DNA of 7,403 nucleotides from Elusimicrobiota bacterium (GTDB lineage Bacteria; CG03; SLGR01; JAGXOG01): the NCBI GenBank assembly GCA_027858455.1, contig JAQICQ010000159.1:1-7403 (forward strand), in the 5' to 3' direction. A program made the position numbers and the translations under genes. The notes under the pieces were generated by a model. The model searched no databases, was not told where the DNA came from, and was given only the letters and a program-made list of their open reading frames with translations. Positions within the stretch are counted from its first letter, which is position 1. Each line of letters begins with the position of its first letter. This document shows, piece after piece, positions 1-6,027 of the stretch.

Positions 1-99
1 ATAGAATACCGGGAAACAGATGCCGTCGCCGGTGTGAACAAGATCATGAACACAAAAACAAAAAATAAAATTGATGAAATTAAAGAAAAAACAATCTAA
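1..99 (+). CDS. 3' end of an unidentified gene (partial)
   Basis: Frame 1 is open from the window edge to a TAA at 97-99 and encodes 32 residues. The tail is very Lys/Glu-rich (KTKNKIDEIKEKTI), as is common for a charged, exposed C-terminus. The stop lies 12 bases before the ATG of the next gene on the same strand, which is compatible with an operon. I do not recognise the family from this fragment. The first half has a more GC-rich base composition than the second. A chance open frame cannot be excluded over so short a stretch. Confidence 0.4.
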   Translation: MEYRETDAVAGVNKIMNTKTKNKIDEIKEKTI

Positions 100-111
100 A
101 GAGGTTAGGGT

Positions 112-1590
112 ATGGAATATAAAATATTTGTAAGTTCTCAGCAGGAAGAAATGCAGGCTGAGCGCGCTGCAATTAAAGAAACTATACGCAGTAACCAGAC
201 GTTGCGTAATATTTTTGATGTATTTCTTTTTGAAGAACTGTCTGCCAGAGGGAAATCGGCTATTTCGACATATTTGAAACATGTGGATGAGAGTGATATT
301 TATATTTGTATTATTGGGAATAAATACGGAAATAAAGGAAAGGATGGGTTGTCAGCTACAGAACGGGAATTTAGGCGTTTTTTAGATTCAAATTCTGAAG
401 GTGAAGTAATCCCGTTTATCAAAGGTAGCAGTAAAAGCGATTCAAAAAGAGAGAAGGAAACGCAAAGTTTTGTGAGAGTTCTAAAGGAATCTTTCATATA
501 TAAACGGTTCTCTTCAGTTGATAGTCTAAAAACGAAGGTATTAAAAAGCCTTATATCATATATCGATGACAAAGGTAAATTAAATAAGAGCGCTTTTGAT
601 GTTTTGATTAACAGAGATGCTACATATAATGCAATTGATGAAAATGAAGTAAAAAGTTTTTTAATGAACAGAGCGGTAAAACTAAAAGCAGACATCCCGA
701 AAATTTCAATAAAAGATTTTCTACACAAGACGTTAAAAATAGTTAATAAATCAAAAGAAAAATATATCCCGACAAATGCAGCAATACTATTTTATGCCAG
801 GAATCCTTCAGATTATATACCCCAAAGCGAGATAAGAATAGCAAGGTATCAAGGTACAACACGCTTGAATATGATTGATTCACAGGAGATAAAGGGCCCG
901 ATATATAATATGTTGGATGAAGTTGAATTATTTTTTAAACGAAATACAAGATTGGCAAATAAAATTGTGGATTTTAAAAGAATAGATATTCCTGAATATC
1001 CATATGAGGCAATTAGAGAAGCAGTTGTGAATGCTATGGCGCACAGGGATTATTTTCGCCGTGGAGCTCCAATAATGATTTCTATATTTGATGATAGAGT
1101 TGAGATTAGTTCGCCGGGTGGTCTTTTGCCGGGTCTTAATATCAAGGAGCTTGAAGGACATCATGAAACTCGTAATAAAAAAATATGCGAGATATTTCAT
1201 GAAACAAGAGATATGGAGAAATTTGGGACGGGTATAGGGAAAATAAAACAACTTATGAAGGCTCATGGATTAAAAGCGCCAAGGTTTTTAGAGGAAAGCG
1301 GTAATTTTATAGTGAAATATTATGGGCCTCAGGATAAAATATTGGATTTAGTCTCAAGTATCCCTGAAGACCGGCAGATAGATTTAAGGAAGTTCGGTCT
1401 TAACAAAAGGCAGATTGAAGTGCTTCAAGTAATGGTTAATAACGGCAAGAATATTACTATCACAGAATATTCTAAGAAAAACAATATAAATGAAAAGACA
1501 GCAAGAAGGGATTTTAAGAAATTAATTGAACTGGAATTTGTTGAGAAAAAAGGAAGTACTAAAAAAGCTTATTTTAAGGCTAAAAAGTAA
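112..1590 (+). CDS. DUF4062 - GHKL ATPase (HATPase_c_4) - winged-helix protein
   Basis: This 492-residue protein appears to have three parts. Residues 1 to about 110 look like DUF4062: a YKIFVSS start, an ER pair, an IYICIIGNKYG strand and SATEREF. This fold is related to TIR/deoxyribosyltransferase-like domains and occurs in defence and signalling proteins. Residues about 165-405 match the second half of AlbA_2/RecG-like ATP-binding proteins. This part contains NAAILFYARNP, the N-box (EAVVNAMAHRDY, Asn307), a DDRVEISSPGG box at 327-337 and the glycine-rich GTGIGKI at 372-378. Residues about 425-490 form a predicted winged helix. The usual N-terminal AlbA_2 (Schlafen-like) domain is absent and DUF4062 takes its place. 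The ATG at 112 is supported by AGAGG at 100-104, seven bases upstream. No signal peptide or membrane segment is seen, so it is probably cytoplasmic. A nucleic-acid-linked regulatory or anti-phage role is an inference; domain assignment is firm, function is not. Confidence 0.85.
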   Translation: MEYKIFVSSQQEEMQAERAAIKETIRSNQTLRNIFDVFLFEELSARGKSAISTYLKHVDESDIYICIIGNKYGNKGKDGLSATEREFRRFLDSNSEGEVIPFIKGSSKSDSKREKETQSFVRVLKESFIYKRFSSVDSLKTKVLKSLISYIDDKGKLNKSAFDVLINRDATYNAIDENEVKSFLMNRAVKLKADIPKISIKDFLHKTLKIVNKSKEKYIPTNAAILFYARNPSDYIPQSEIRIARYQGTTRLNMIDSQEIKGPIYNMLDEVELFFKRNTRLANKIVDFKRIDIPEYPYEAIREAVVNAMAHRDYFRRGAPIMISIFDDRVEISSPGGLLPGLNIKELEGHHETRNKKICEIFHETRDMEKFGTGIGKIKQLMKAHGLKAPRFLEESGNFIVKYYGPQDKILDLVSSIPEDRQIDLRKFGLNKRQIEVLQVMVNNGKNITITEYSKKNNINEKTARRDFKKLIELEFVEKKGSTKKAYFKAKK

Positions 1591-1635
1591 ATGTCCGAAA
1601 TAAAGTGAAAATGTCCGTAATAATGTCCGAAATAA
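1591..1635 (+). repeat. three copies of a 13-bp repeat just after the stop codon
   Basis: ATGTCCGAAATAA occurs at 1591-1603 and 1623-1635, and the one-mismatch form ATGTCCGTAATAA at 1611-1623. The steps are 20 and 12 bases. The second and third copies are in frame with each other and would read MSVIMSEIK before a stop; the first would read MSEIK. I recall low-complexity MSxx-type peptide repeats near the C-terminus of AlbA_2/HATPase_c_4 proteins. This may therefore be a decayed, out-of-frame tail of the upstream gene rather than a regulatory repeat. Confidence 0.7.
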
Positions 1636-1639
1636 AATA

Positions 1640-1867
1640 ATGATAGATAGAAGTTCAGCATTAGAGTCGATTAAAGAAGTTATAAAAAGCTGTTTAAATC
1701 AGTTGTATGAAACAGATGCGTTTTTTTTAAGAAATGGAAATAAAGGAGTATGTGAAAGGTGTCTTGTTTTTAGGCTTGCTCATTATTTGCAGAACAAGTT
1801 GTATTTGAAAATGAAGCAGCAAGCTAAATTCAAAAATACACAAATATTTTTTCCACGATTAGCGTAA
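1640..1867 (+). CDS. small ORF, possibly the truncated N-terminus of a larger protein
   Basis: The frame encodes 75 residues from an ATG at 1640 that has no convincing SD sequence. Residues about 10-55 (ending in FRLAHYLQNKLY) resemble, from memory, the N-terminal part of a roughly 200-residue uncharacterised family with an ...ERSITHRLAxYL... pattern, whose C-terminal half looks nuclease-like. After that point the sequence becomes Lys/Gln-rich and ends with no trace of the expected continuation. I also did not find it in the other two forward frames up to 1890. A broken gene remnant is therefore the best reading. A genuine short protein or a chance ORF is possible, because the region is AT-rich and the family match is by eye only. 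Confidence 0.45.
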   Translation: MIDRSSALESIKEVIKSCLNQLYETDAFFLRNGNKGVCERCLVFRLAHYLQNKLYLKMKQQAKFKNTQIFFPRLA

Positions 1868-1904
1868 TTATTATACGATATGGTTTGAATTGAGCGAGGC
1901 AAAT

Positions 1905-2141
1905 ATGAAAGTTAATGATTTAATTAAAAAATTGAAAAAATTACCTGCAGATTCTCAGATTGTTGTTACAGGATATGAAGGCGGGCTTGCCGATGTGATA
2001 AATACAAAAGAGATAAGCATAAGAAGAAACGTCAATAAAGAATGGTATTACGGCAGGCATGAAGTAAGCTCTTCCGGCGAGCACGGGGCAATCAAGGCAG
2101 TTATGATCGTCGCAGAACAGAGAACGGAAAATAATGAGTAA
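1905..2141 (+). CDS. small conserved protein with GYEGG and WYYG motifs, function unknown
   Basis: The 78-residue product starts MKVNDLIKKLKKLP, followed by IVVTGYEGGLADV, a basic strand and the motif NKEWYYGRHE. I recognise the pattern (amphipathic start helix, GYEGG, N.EWYYG.HE) as a small cytoplasmic family seen in scattered bacterial accessory regions, but I know of no function. The ATG at 1905 is chosen over the TTG at 1890 because GCGAGG at 1894-1899 lies five bases before it and the family usually begins M-K-V. The last bases overlap the start of the next small frame in an ATGAGTAA arrangement, so the two were probably translated together. There are no cysteine clusters or membrane segments. 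Confidence 0.75.
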   Translation: MKVNDLIKKLKKLPADSQIVVTGYEGGLADVINTKEISIRRNVNKEWYYGRHEVSSSGEHGAIKAVMIVAEQRTENNE

Positions 2142-2193
2142 AGCAAAGTTTAGGCAGGTTGGCAAAATCCCGGGAAAAAGGGGGCAGTTCTAA
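2134..2193 (+). pseudogene. 19-codon stub of a gene cut off by the duplicated queC leader
   Basis: An ATG at 2134 overlaps the stop of the preceding gene (ATGAGTAA, 2134-2141) and opens MSKAKFRQVGKIPGKRGQF before a TAA at 2191-2193. The FRQVGKIPGKRGQF stretch resembles the beginning of YjzC-like small proteins (FRPGQKAPNNG...), which continue for about 40 more residues. The frame ends inside the left edge of the duplicated segment, which begins near 2187. The coding sequence therefore seems to have been cut when that segment was joined here. The overlap with the upstream stop suggests it was once a real, coupled gene. The family match is weak because so little remains. Confidence 0.4.
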
Positions 2194-2331
2194 TTTAATA
2201 TTCCTATTTGTTTCTACCGTTGCTTGAAAAGTATTAATTTTAATAGGAGGGAGAATTTGTCTACGCGGCAGGATACAAAAAAAGCAGTTTTACTTTTAAG
2301 CGGAGGTATGGACTCGGCGGTATGCCTGGCT
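2187..2331 (+). repeat. copy A of the duplicated queC leader and 5' coding region
   Basis: This segment has two adjoining parts, each matching the region before complete queC. Bases 2187-2235 match 3422-3470 at 45 of 49 positions; all four differences are transitions within 2215-2220. Bases 2226-2331 match 3612-3717 at 105 of 106 positions; the only difference is G2271 versus A3657, a synonymous CAG/CAA change. The two parts share the 10-mer gaaaagtatt (2226-2235), which occurs twice in copy B. Copy A therefore lacks 151 bp that copy B has. Homology stops sharply after the GCT at 2329-2331. Confidence 0.95.
2245..2250 (+). promoter_or_regulatory. strong ribosome binding site copied from queC
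   Basis: AGGAGG lies six bases before the TTG at 2257 and is identical to the site in front of the complete queC at 3631-3636. It should still load ribosomes on the truncated frame, which stops nine bases before the nuclease gene's ATG. Confidence 0.75.
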
Positions 2332-2346
2332 GAAAAAAATCAATAA
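2257..2346 (+). pseudogene. queC: truncated queC copy (25 codons plus 4 foreign codons)
   Basis: The TTG at 2257 opens the same first 25 residues as the complete QueC, including the whole PP-loop motif SGGMDS at residues 15-20. It then switches to Glu-Lys-Asn-Gln and a TAA at 2344-2346. The fragment cannot be active, since QueC proteins are about 220 residues long. Its SD and start codon are intact, so a 29-residue peptide is probably made. The stop is nine bases before the ATG of the DUF1016 gene, which has no good SD of its own. Translation of this leader may therefore help ribosomes start the nuclease gene. The near-perfect identity to complete queC implies recent duplication or ongoing gene conversion. 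Confidence 0.9.
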
Positions 2347-2355
2347 AGAATAATA

Positions 2356-3399
2356 ATGAATATAAGTGAAAACAATAAACATATTTTTAAAACCATCTCC
2401 GGTTTAATCGCTCGGACAAAAAGAAAAGTAGCTGGTACAATTAACGAAGAAATGGTGGTTCTTTATTGGAATATTGGGAAAATAGTTAAGGAACAAATAA
2501 TAAAATTTGACAGGGCAGAATATGGGAAACAGATAGTGAACTCATTGAGTTCACAATTAACCCATGGATATGGAAGAGGTTTTTCTACCCAGAATTTGTG
2601 GCATATGGTCAAGTTTTATGAAGTTTGCCCAATTCTCTCCGCATTGCGGAGAGAATTTGAAAGATTAAGCTGGACCCACATAAAAACCATTATTTATATT
2701 GAAGATGAGTTAAAGCGAAAGTTTTATACAACCTTATGTCAGAAAGACCATTGGAGTACCCGCACACTTCAGGAAAGAATAAACAGCATGTTTTATGAAA
2801 GAACAGCTCTTTCCAAACTTCCGGAGAAAACAATAGAAAAACAGCTGCAGGAATTAAAAAGTAAAGATAAAATGACACCTGAACTTGTATTCAGAGATCC
2901 TTATGTTCTTGATTTTCTGGGACTTGCCGACACATACAGCGAAAAGGATCTGGAAAAGGCCATATTGCATTCTCTTGAAAAATTTATCCTTGAATTAGGT
3001 GGAGATTTTTCCTTTGTAGCAAGGCAGAAAAGAATCACAATTGATAACGAAGACTATTACATGGATTTGCTGTTCTATAATAGAAAATTAAAATGTTTTT
3101 TGGTAATAGATCTCAAACTTGACAAATTCAGGGCGGAAAATAAAGGGCAAATGGAACTATACCTAAAATATCTGGAAAAACATGAAATGGCTGATGATGA
3201 AAACCCGCCTATTGGAATTATACTCTGCACTGAAAAAGGTAAGGAACATATTGAATTATTGTTTCTTCCGCAAGACAGAATAAAAGTAGCGGATTATTTA
3301 ACAAAACTGCCTTCAAAAGAGGTATTTGCCGAGAGATTGCATAAAGCAGTACAAACAGCGCAAGTGAAGTTAGCAGGGGATAAGGAAAAATCAAGTTGA
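2356..3399 (+). CDS. DUF1016 / YhcG-type PDDEXK nuclease
   Basis: The 347-residue length is normal for this family. The N-terminal DUF1016_N part spans residues about 1-160, with VVLYWNIGKIV, a LSWTHIK motif at 104-110 and YERTALSKLPE. The C-terminal nuclease part spans about 170-330. It contains the catalytic core MDLLFYNR (Asp237), then VIDLK (Asp252, Lys254) and the GQMELYLKYL helix. This is a PDDEXK layout with all key residues present, so the enzyme should be active. YhcG proteins are putative nucleases found in defence and mobile regions; the substrate is unknown. ATG 2356 lacks a clear SD and follows the truncated queC frame. The gene lies between two copies of the queC 5' region, which suggests insertion into or duplication of that leader. 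Extra residues (about 99-103) just before LSW coincide with a 27-bp palindrome in the DNA. Confidence 0.9.
   Translation: MNISENNKHIFKTISGLIARTKRKVAGTINEEMVVLYWNIGKIVKEQIIKFDRAEYGKQIVNSLSSQLTHGYGRGFSTQNLWHMVKFYEVCPILSALRREFERLSWTHIKTIIYIEDELKRKFYTTLCQKDHWSTRTLQERINSMFYERTALSKLPEKTIEKQLQELKSKDKMTPELVFRDPYVLDFLGLADTYSEKDLEKAILHSLEKFILELGGDFSFVARQKRITIDNEDYYMDLLFYNRKLKCFLVIDLKLDKFRAENKGQMELYLKYLEKHEMADDENPPIGIILCTEKGKEHIELLFLPQDRIKVADYLTKLPSKEVFAERLHKAVQTAQVKLAGDKEKSS
2631..2657. repeat. 27-bp near-perfect palindrome inside the nuclease gene
   Basis: The arms aattctctccgca (2631-2643) and its exact reverse complement (2645-2657) are separated by a single base at 2644. The palindrome stays in frame and encodes roughly residues 93-101 (ILSALRREF). 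A 13-bp perfect stem with a one-base centre is unlikely by chance in ordinary coding sequence. As RNA it would form a stem in the early third of the message. Confidence 0.85.
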
Positions 3400-3533
3400 A
3401 CTACTTCAAAAAATGGGCACGGTTCTAATTTAATATTCCTATTTGTTTCCGCCACTGCTTGAAAAGTATTTTTTAATTCTGTATTATCTAATTGGATTAT
3501 TTTTGCCTCGTTAGTCAATAATGTATTGAGATT

Positions 3534-3561
3534 TTGGATTGTTCCCTTAGATGGATAATAA
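3534..3561 (+). promoter_or_regulatory. possible queC operon promoter
   Basis: TTGGAT (3534-3539) and TAATAA (3556-3561), 16 bases apart, make a weak sigma70-like pair about 80 bases before the queC start. They fall in the part missing from copy A. If this is the main promoter, the truncated copy and the nuclease gene cannot use an equivalent one. The match is poor and the region is AT-rich, so it is only a candidate. I saw no preQ1 riboswitch pattern in 3400-3642. Confidence 0.25.
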
Positions 3562-3630
3562 TCTGTTTTTACAGAGAATTCGGGTGAAAAGAATTTGCGA
3601 GTTAATTTTGAGAAAAGTATTAATTTTAAT

Positions 3631-3636
3631 AGGAGG
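3631..3636 (+). promoter_or_regulatory. ribosome binding site that fixes the queC TTG start
   Basis: AGGAGG lies six bases before TTG 3643. A start further upstream at TTG 3595 would place this site inside the coding region and add 16 residues not typical of the family. The PP-loop follows only 14 residues after TTG 3643, as usual for QueC. Confidence 0.85.
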
Positions 3637-3642
3637 GAGAAT

Positions 3643-4305
3643 TTGTCTACGCGGCAAGATACAAAAAAAGCAGTTTTACTTTTAAGCGGAGGTATGGACT
3701 CGGCGGTATGCCTGGCTAAAGCCATAGATATGGGGCATGATGTATATGCGTTGACTTTTGATTACGGTCAGAGAAGCCGGGTTGAATTAGACGCCGCAAA
3801 GAATCTGGCAAAAAAGTATGGTGTTGAGAAACATATAATTTTAAAACTTGATTTAAGTAAGTTCGGCGGTTCGTCTTTAATCGATAAAGATATGGATATT
3901 CCGACAGAAAGGAGTAATGGCGTGCCGTCCACTTATGTCCCGGGAAGGAATTTAATAATGCTCTCTGTGGCAGTTTCATGGGCTGAAACTTTAGGAGCCG
4001 GTTCGGTATTTATAGGTGCAAATGTTCGGGATTATTCGGGATATCCGGATTGCCGGAAAAGTTTTCTTGAAAGTTTTGAAAAGACAGCGGACGCGGCGAC
4101 AAAAAAAGAGACAAGAATTTCTGTGAAAGCGCCTCTGCTTATGATGAGTAAAACAAAGATAGCAGAGACCGGCAGGGACCTGGGCTTAGATTTCTCGTTG
4201 ACTTCTTCCTGTTATAATCCGGCTGAAAACGGGGAACCCTGCGGTGAATGCGAAAGCTGTAAAATCAGGCAGAAAGGGCTGGCAGATGCCGGGGTTAAAA
4301 TTTAG
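3643..4305 (+). CDS. queC: 7-cyano-7-deazaguanine (preQ0) synthase QueC
   Basis: QueC uses ATP and ammonia to turn 7-carboxy-7-deazaguanine into preQ0, the precursor of the tRNA base queuosine. The 220-residue length is standard. Residues 11-25 carry the PP-loop ATP-binding motif (SGGMDS, 15-20), followed by LTFDYGQRS. FIGANVRDYSGYPDCR is a typical family stretch. The C-terminal zinc site is complete with Cys190, Cys200, Cys203 and Cys206 (CGECESC). All expected residues are present, so it should be active. It starts at TTG behind a strong AGGAGG. Its first 25 codons are duplicated upstream at 2257-2331, ahead of the nuclease gene. It is followed after one base by queF, whose product uses its product, and it heads a four-gene run on the same strand. 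Confidence 0.95.
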   Translation: MSTRQDTKKAVLLLSGGMDSAVCLAKAIDMGHDVYALTFDYGQRSRVELDAAKNLAKKYGVEKHIILKLDLSKFGGSSLIDKDMDIPTERSNGVPSTYVPGRNLIMLSVAVSWAETLGAGSVFIGANVRDYSGYPDCRKSFLESFEKTADAATKKETRISVKAPLLMMSKTKIAETGRDLGLDFSLTSSCYNPAENGEPCGECESCKIRQKGLADAGVKI

Positions 4306-4306
4306 C

Positions 4307-4729
4307 ATGAGTAATAATTCTAAGGATAAATTCTCATTGCTCGGCGGCGGCAATACCCGCTATCCCCAAAGCCCCGATAAAGCAAAATTAGAAGCTTTTG
4401 ATAATCCTTCCGCCGGCAGGGATTATACCGTAAAATTTAAAACGGGTGAATTTACATCACTTTGTCCGGTAACTGGTCAGCCGGACTTTGCCGAAATTAT
4501 TATAGAATATGTTCCGGAAAAAAGCTGTATAGAGAGTAAGTCGCTTAAGCTCTATCTCTTTTCATTTAGAAATTACGGAGGGTTTGCGGAAGATATAGTA
4601 AACAGAATTTTAGAGGATGTAGTTGCCGCATGTAAACCAAAATACGCCGGGGTAGAGGGGAAGTTTACCGCCCGCGGCGGGATTACAATAGATGTTAAGG
4701 CAGAGTATAAAGAAAGGACAAATAAATGA
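4307..4729 (+). CDS. queF: preQ0 reductase QueF (short, YkvM-type), with His-to-Ala in the FHE motif
   Basis: QueF reduces the nitrile of preQ0 to the amine of preQ1 with NADPH. The 140-residue product has the short-form architecture. The nucleophile is Cys53 in SLCPVTGQPDF, with Asp60 in the same motif. The QueF signature ESKSLKLY is at 76-83, followed by FSFRNYG. In both QueF subfamilies the next motif is Phe-His-Glu, where the His helps bind or protonate the substrate. Here it reads Phe93-Ala94-Glu95 (GCG codon), a notable loss. Activity may be reduced, or another residue may compensate. ATG 4307 lies one base after the queC stop. A longer frame from 4244 overlaps queC and adds non-family residues, so it was not chosen. 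The end overlaps the next gene by ATGA. Confidence 0.93.
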   Translation: MSNNSKDKFSLLGGGNTRYPQSPDKAKLEAFDNPSAGRDYTVKFKTGEFTSLCPVTGQPDFAEIIIEYVPEKSCIESKSLKLYLFSFRNYGGFAEDIVNRILEDVVAACKPKYAGVEGKFTARGGITIDVKAEYKERTNK

Positions 4730-6027
4730 AAGTAGCAATTGTAGGAACAGGGTATGTAGGATTGGTATCGGGAACATGTCTTGCTGAGATGGGGCACAAT
4801 ATAATGTGCATTGATAACAACGAAGAAAAAATAAAAACTTTAGAAAACGGCGATATCCCTATATATGAGCCGGGTTTAAAAGAACTGGTAGAGAAAAACA
4901 GAAAAGAAGGCCGCCTTTCATTTTCGACCAGCGTGAAAGAAGGTGTAAAGAAATGCGATGTTATATTTGTAGCAGTTCACACCCCGCCGCTTCCGGACGG
5001 GTCGGCAAACCTCTGTTATGTAGAAGAAGTATCACGCGAAATAGCCGAGAACATGGATGATTACAGGATTATAGTTTCTAAAAGCACTGTTCCGGTAGAA
5101 ACGGGTAAATGGATTAAAAGGACAGTTGACAAATATGCAAAAGAAGGCGCAGAGTATGATGTGGCGTCTAATCCTGAATTTTTAAGAGAAGGTAAAGCAA
5201 TAGACGATTTTTTAAATCCCGACAGGGTAGTAATAGGCGTGGAATCAGACAGAGCCCGGCAGATGATGTCCGAACTTTACGCGCCCTTAAAAGATAAAAC
5301 AGAAATTCTTATAACAAATATAGAAAGCTCGGAGCTTATAAAACATGCCTCCAATTCATTTCTTGCAATGAAAATTTCTTATATAAACGCTGTCTCTAAT
5401 ATTTGCGAAAAAACCGATGCCGACATTGAAGAAGTAGCAAGAGGTATGGGGCTTGATAAAAGAATCGGGAATAAATTTCTACAGGCGGGAGTGGGTTTCG
5501 GAGGAAGTTGTTTCCCAAAGGATTTATCGGCGTTTATTAAAATAGCAGAAAAACTTGGGTATGATTTTTCTGTTTTAAAAGAGGTCCAAAAAATCAACAA
5601 AAATCAAAGAGGTCTGGTTATAGAAAAAATCAGAAAAAGCCTATGGAACTTAAACAACAAAAATATAGGTGTCCTGGGGCTTGCTTTTAAAGCCGATACG
5701 GATGATATGAGAAATGCCCCGTCAATAGATATAATCAACCAGCTTGTAAAAGAGGGAGCCAGCGTAAAAGCTTATGACCCCGAAGCAGCTGAAAACGCAA
5801 AAAAGATTCTGCCCGGAGCGATAACATATTGCGAAGATGTATATGAAACCGTCAAAGATAGTGATTTGCTGTTAATTCTTACCGACTGGAAGCAGATAGT
5901 TGAAATGGATATGAAAAAAGTTAAAGAGCTTCTTGCCGAACCGGCTACGATAGTTGACGGGAGAAATGTATTTGAACCCGAGGAGATGGAAAAACTCGGT
6001 ATAAAATATACAAGTATAGGACGATGA
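4726..6027 (+). CDS. ugd: UDP-glucose 6-dehydrogenase
   Basis: This enzyme oxidises UDP-glucose to UDP-glucuronate with two NAD+ in the cytoplasm, feeding surface polysaccharide synthesis. The 433-residue protein shows the N-terminal Rossmann motif GTGYVG (residues 7-12), IYEPGL, STVPVETG and NPEFLREGKAIDDF. The central SSELIKHASNSFLAMKISYINA helix is present. The active-site loop GVGFGGSCFPKD carries the catalytic Cys262. The C-terminal UDP-binding domain includes LGLAFKADTDDMRNAPS. It appears complete and active. A GDP-mannose or UDP-N-acetylmannosamine dehydrogenase is a related alternative, but the decarboxylase gene immediately downstream favours UDP-glucose. ATGA overlaps tie it to queF in front and to the decarboxylase gene behind, so the three should be translationally coupled. 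Confidence 0.93.
   Translation: MKVAIVGTGYVGLVSGTCLAEMGHNIMCIDNNEEKIKTLENGDIPIYEPGLKELVEKNRKEGRLSFSTSVKEGVKKCDVIFVAVHTPPLPDGSANLCYVEEVSREIAENMDDYRIIVSKSTVPVETGKWIKRTVDKYAKEGAEYDVASNPEFLREGKAIDDFLNPDRVVIGVESDRARQMMSELYAPLKDKTEILITNIESSELIKHASNSFLAMKISYINAVSNICEKTDADIEEVARGMGLDKRIGNKFLQAGVGFGGSCFPKDLSAFIKIAEKLGYDFSVLKEVQKINKNQRGLVIEKIRKSLWNLNNKNIGVLGLAFKADTDDMRNAPSIDIINQLVKEGASVKAYDPEAAENAKKILPGAITYCEDVYETVKDSDLLLILTDWKQIVEMDMKKVKELLAEPATIVDGRNVFEPEEMEKLGIKYTSIGR

Larger units (their letters stand above)
3422..3717 (+). repeat. copy B of the queC leader and 5' coding region (fuller copy)
   Basis: This is the partner of the copy at 2187-2331. Bases 3422-3470 and 3612-3717 match it; the 3471-3611 stretch and one of the two gaaaagtatt 10-mers (3461-3470 and 3612-3621) are absent there. 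It runs without a break into the rest of queC after 3717, so it is the functional copy. The 243 bp between the nuclease stop and the queC start contain no gene I can support. They hold this leader and probably the queC promoter. Confidence 0.95.

Noticed and set aside
300..728. Antisense frames inside the DUF4062 gene
   Set aside because: Shadows of an AT-rich coding sequence with no motifs and no ribosome binding site.
3595..3642. Longer QueC start at TTG 3595
   Set aside because: It would place the strong AGGAGG inside the coding region and add 16 residues unlike the family; TTG 3643 is six bases after that site.
3400..3642. preQ1 riboswitch in front of queC
   Set aside because: I looked for the preQ1-I pattern (a short hairpin followed by an A-rich AAAAAACTA-type tail) and did not see it; a class II or III fold cannot be excluded by eye.
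3294..3725. Antisense open frame of 143 codons across the queC leader
   Set aside because: It runs through the ends of the nuclease gene and queC, has no SD or recognised domain, and the A/B differences in its frame change amino acids rather than being silent.
4244..4306. Longer QueF start overlapping the end of queC
   Set aside because: The extra 21 residues are the shifted translation of the queC zinc-site region; ATG 4307 gives the usual QueF length.
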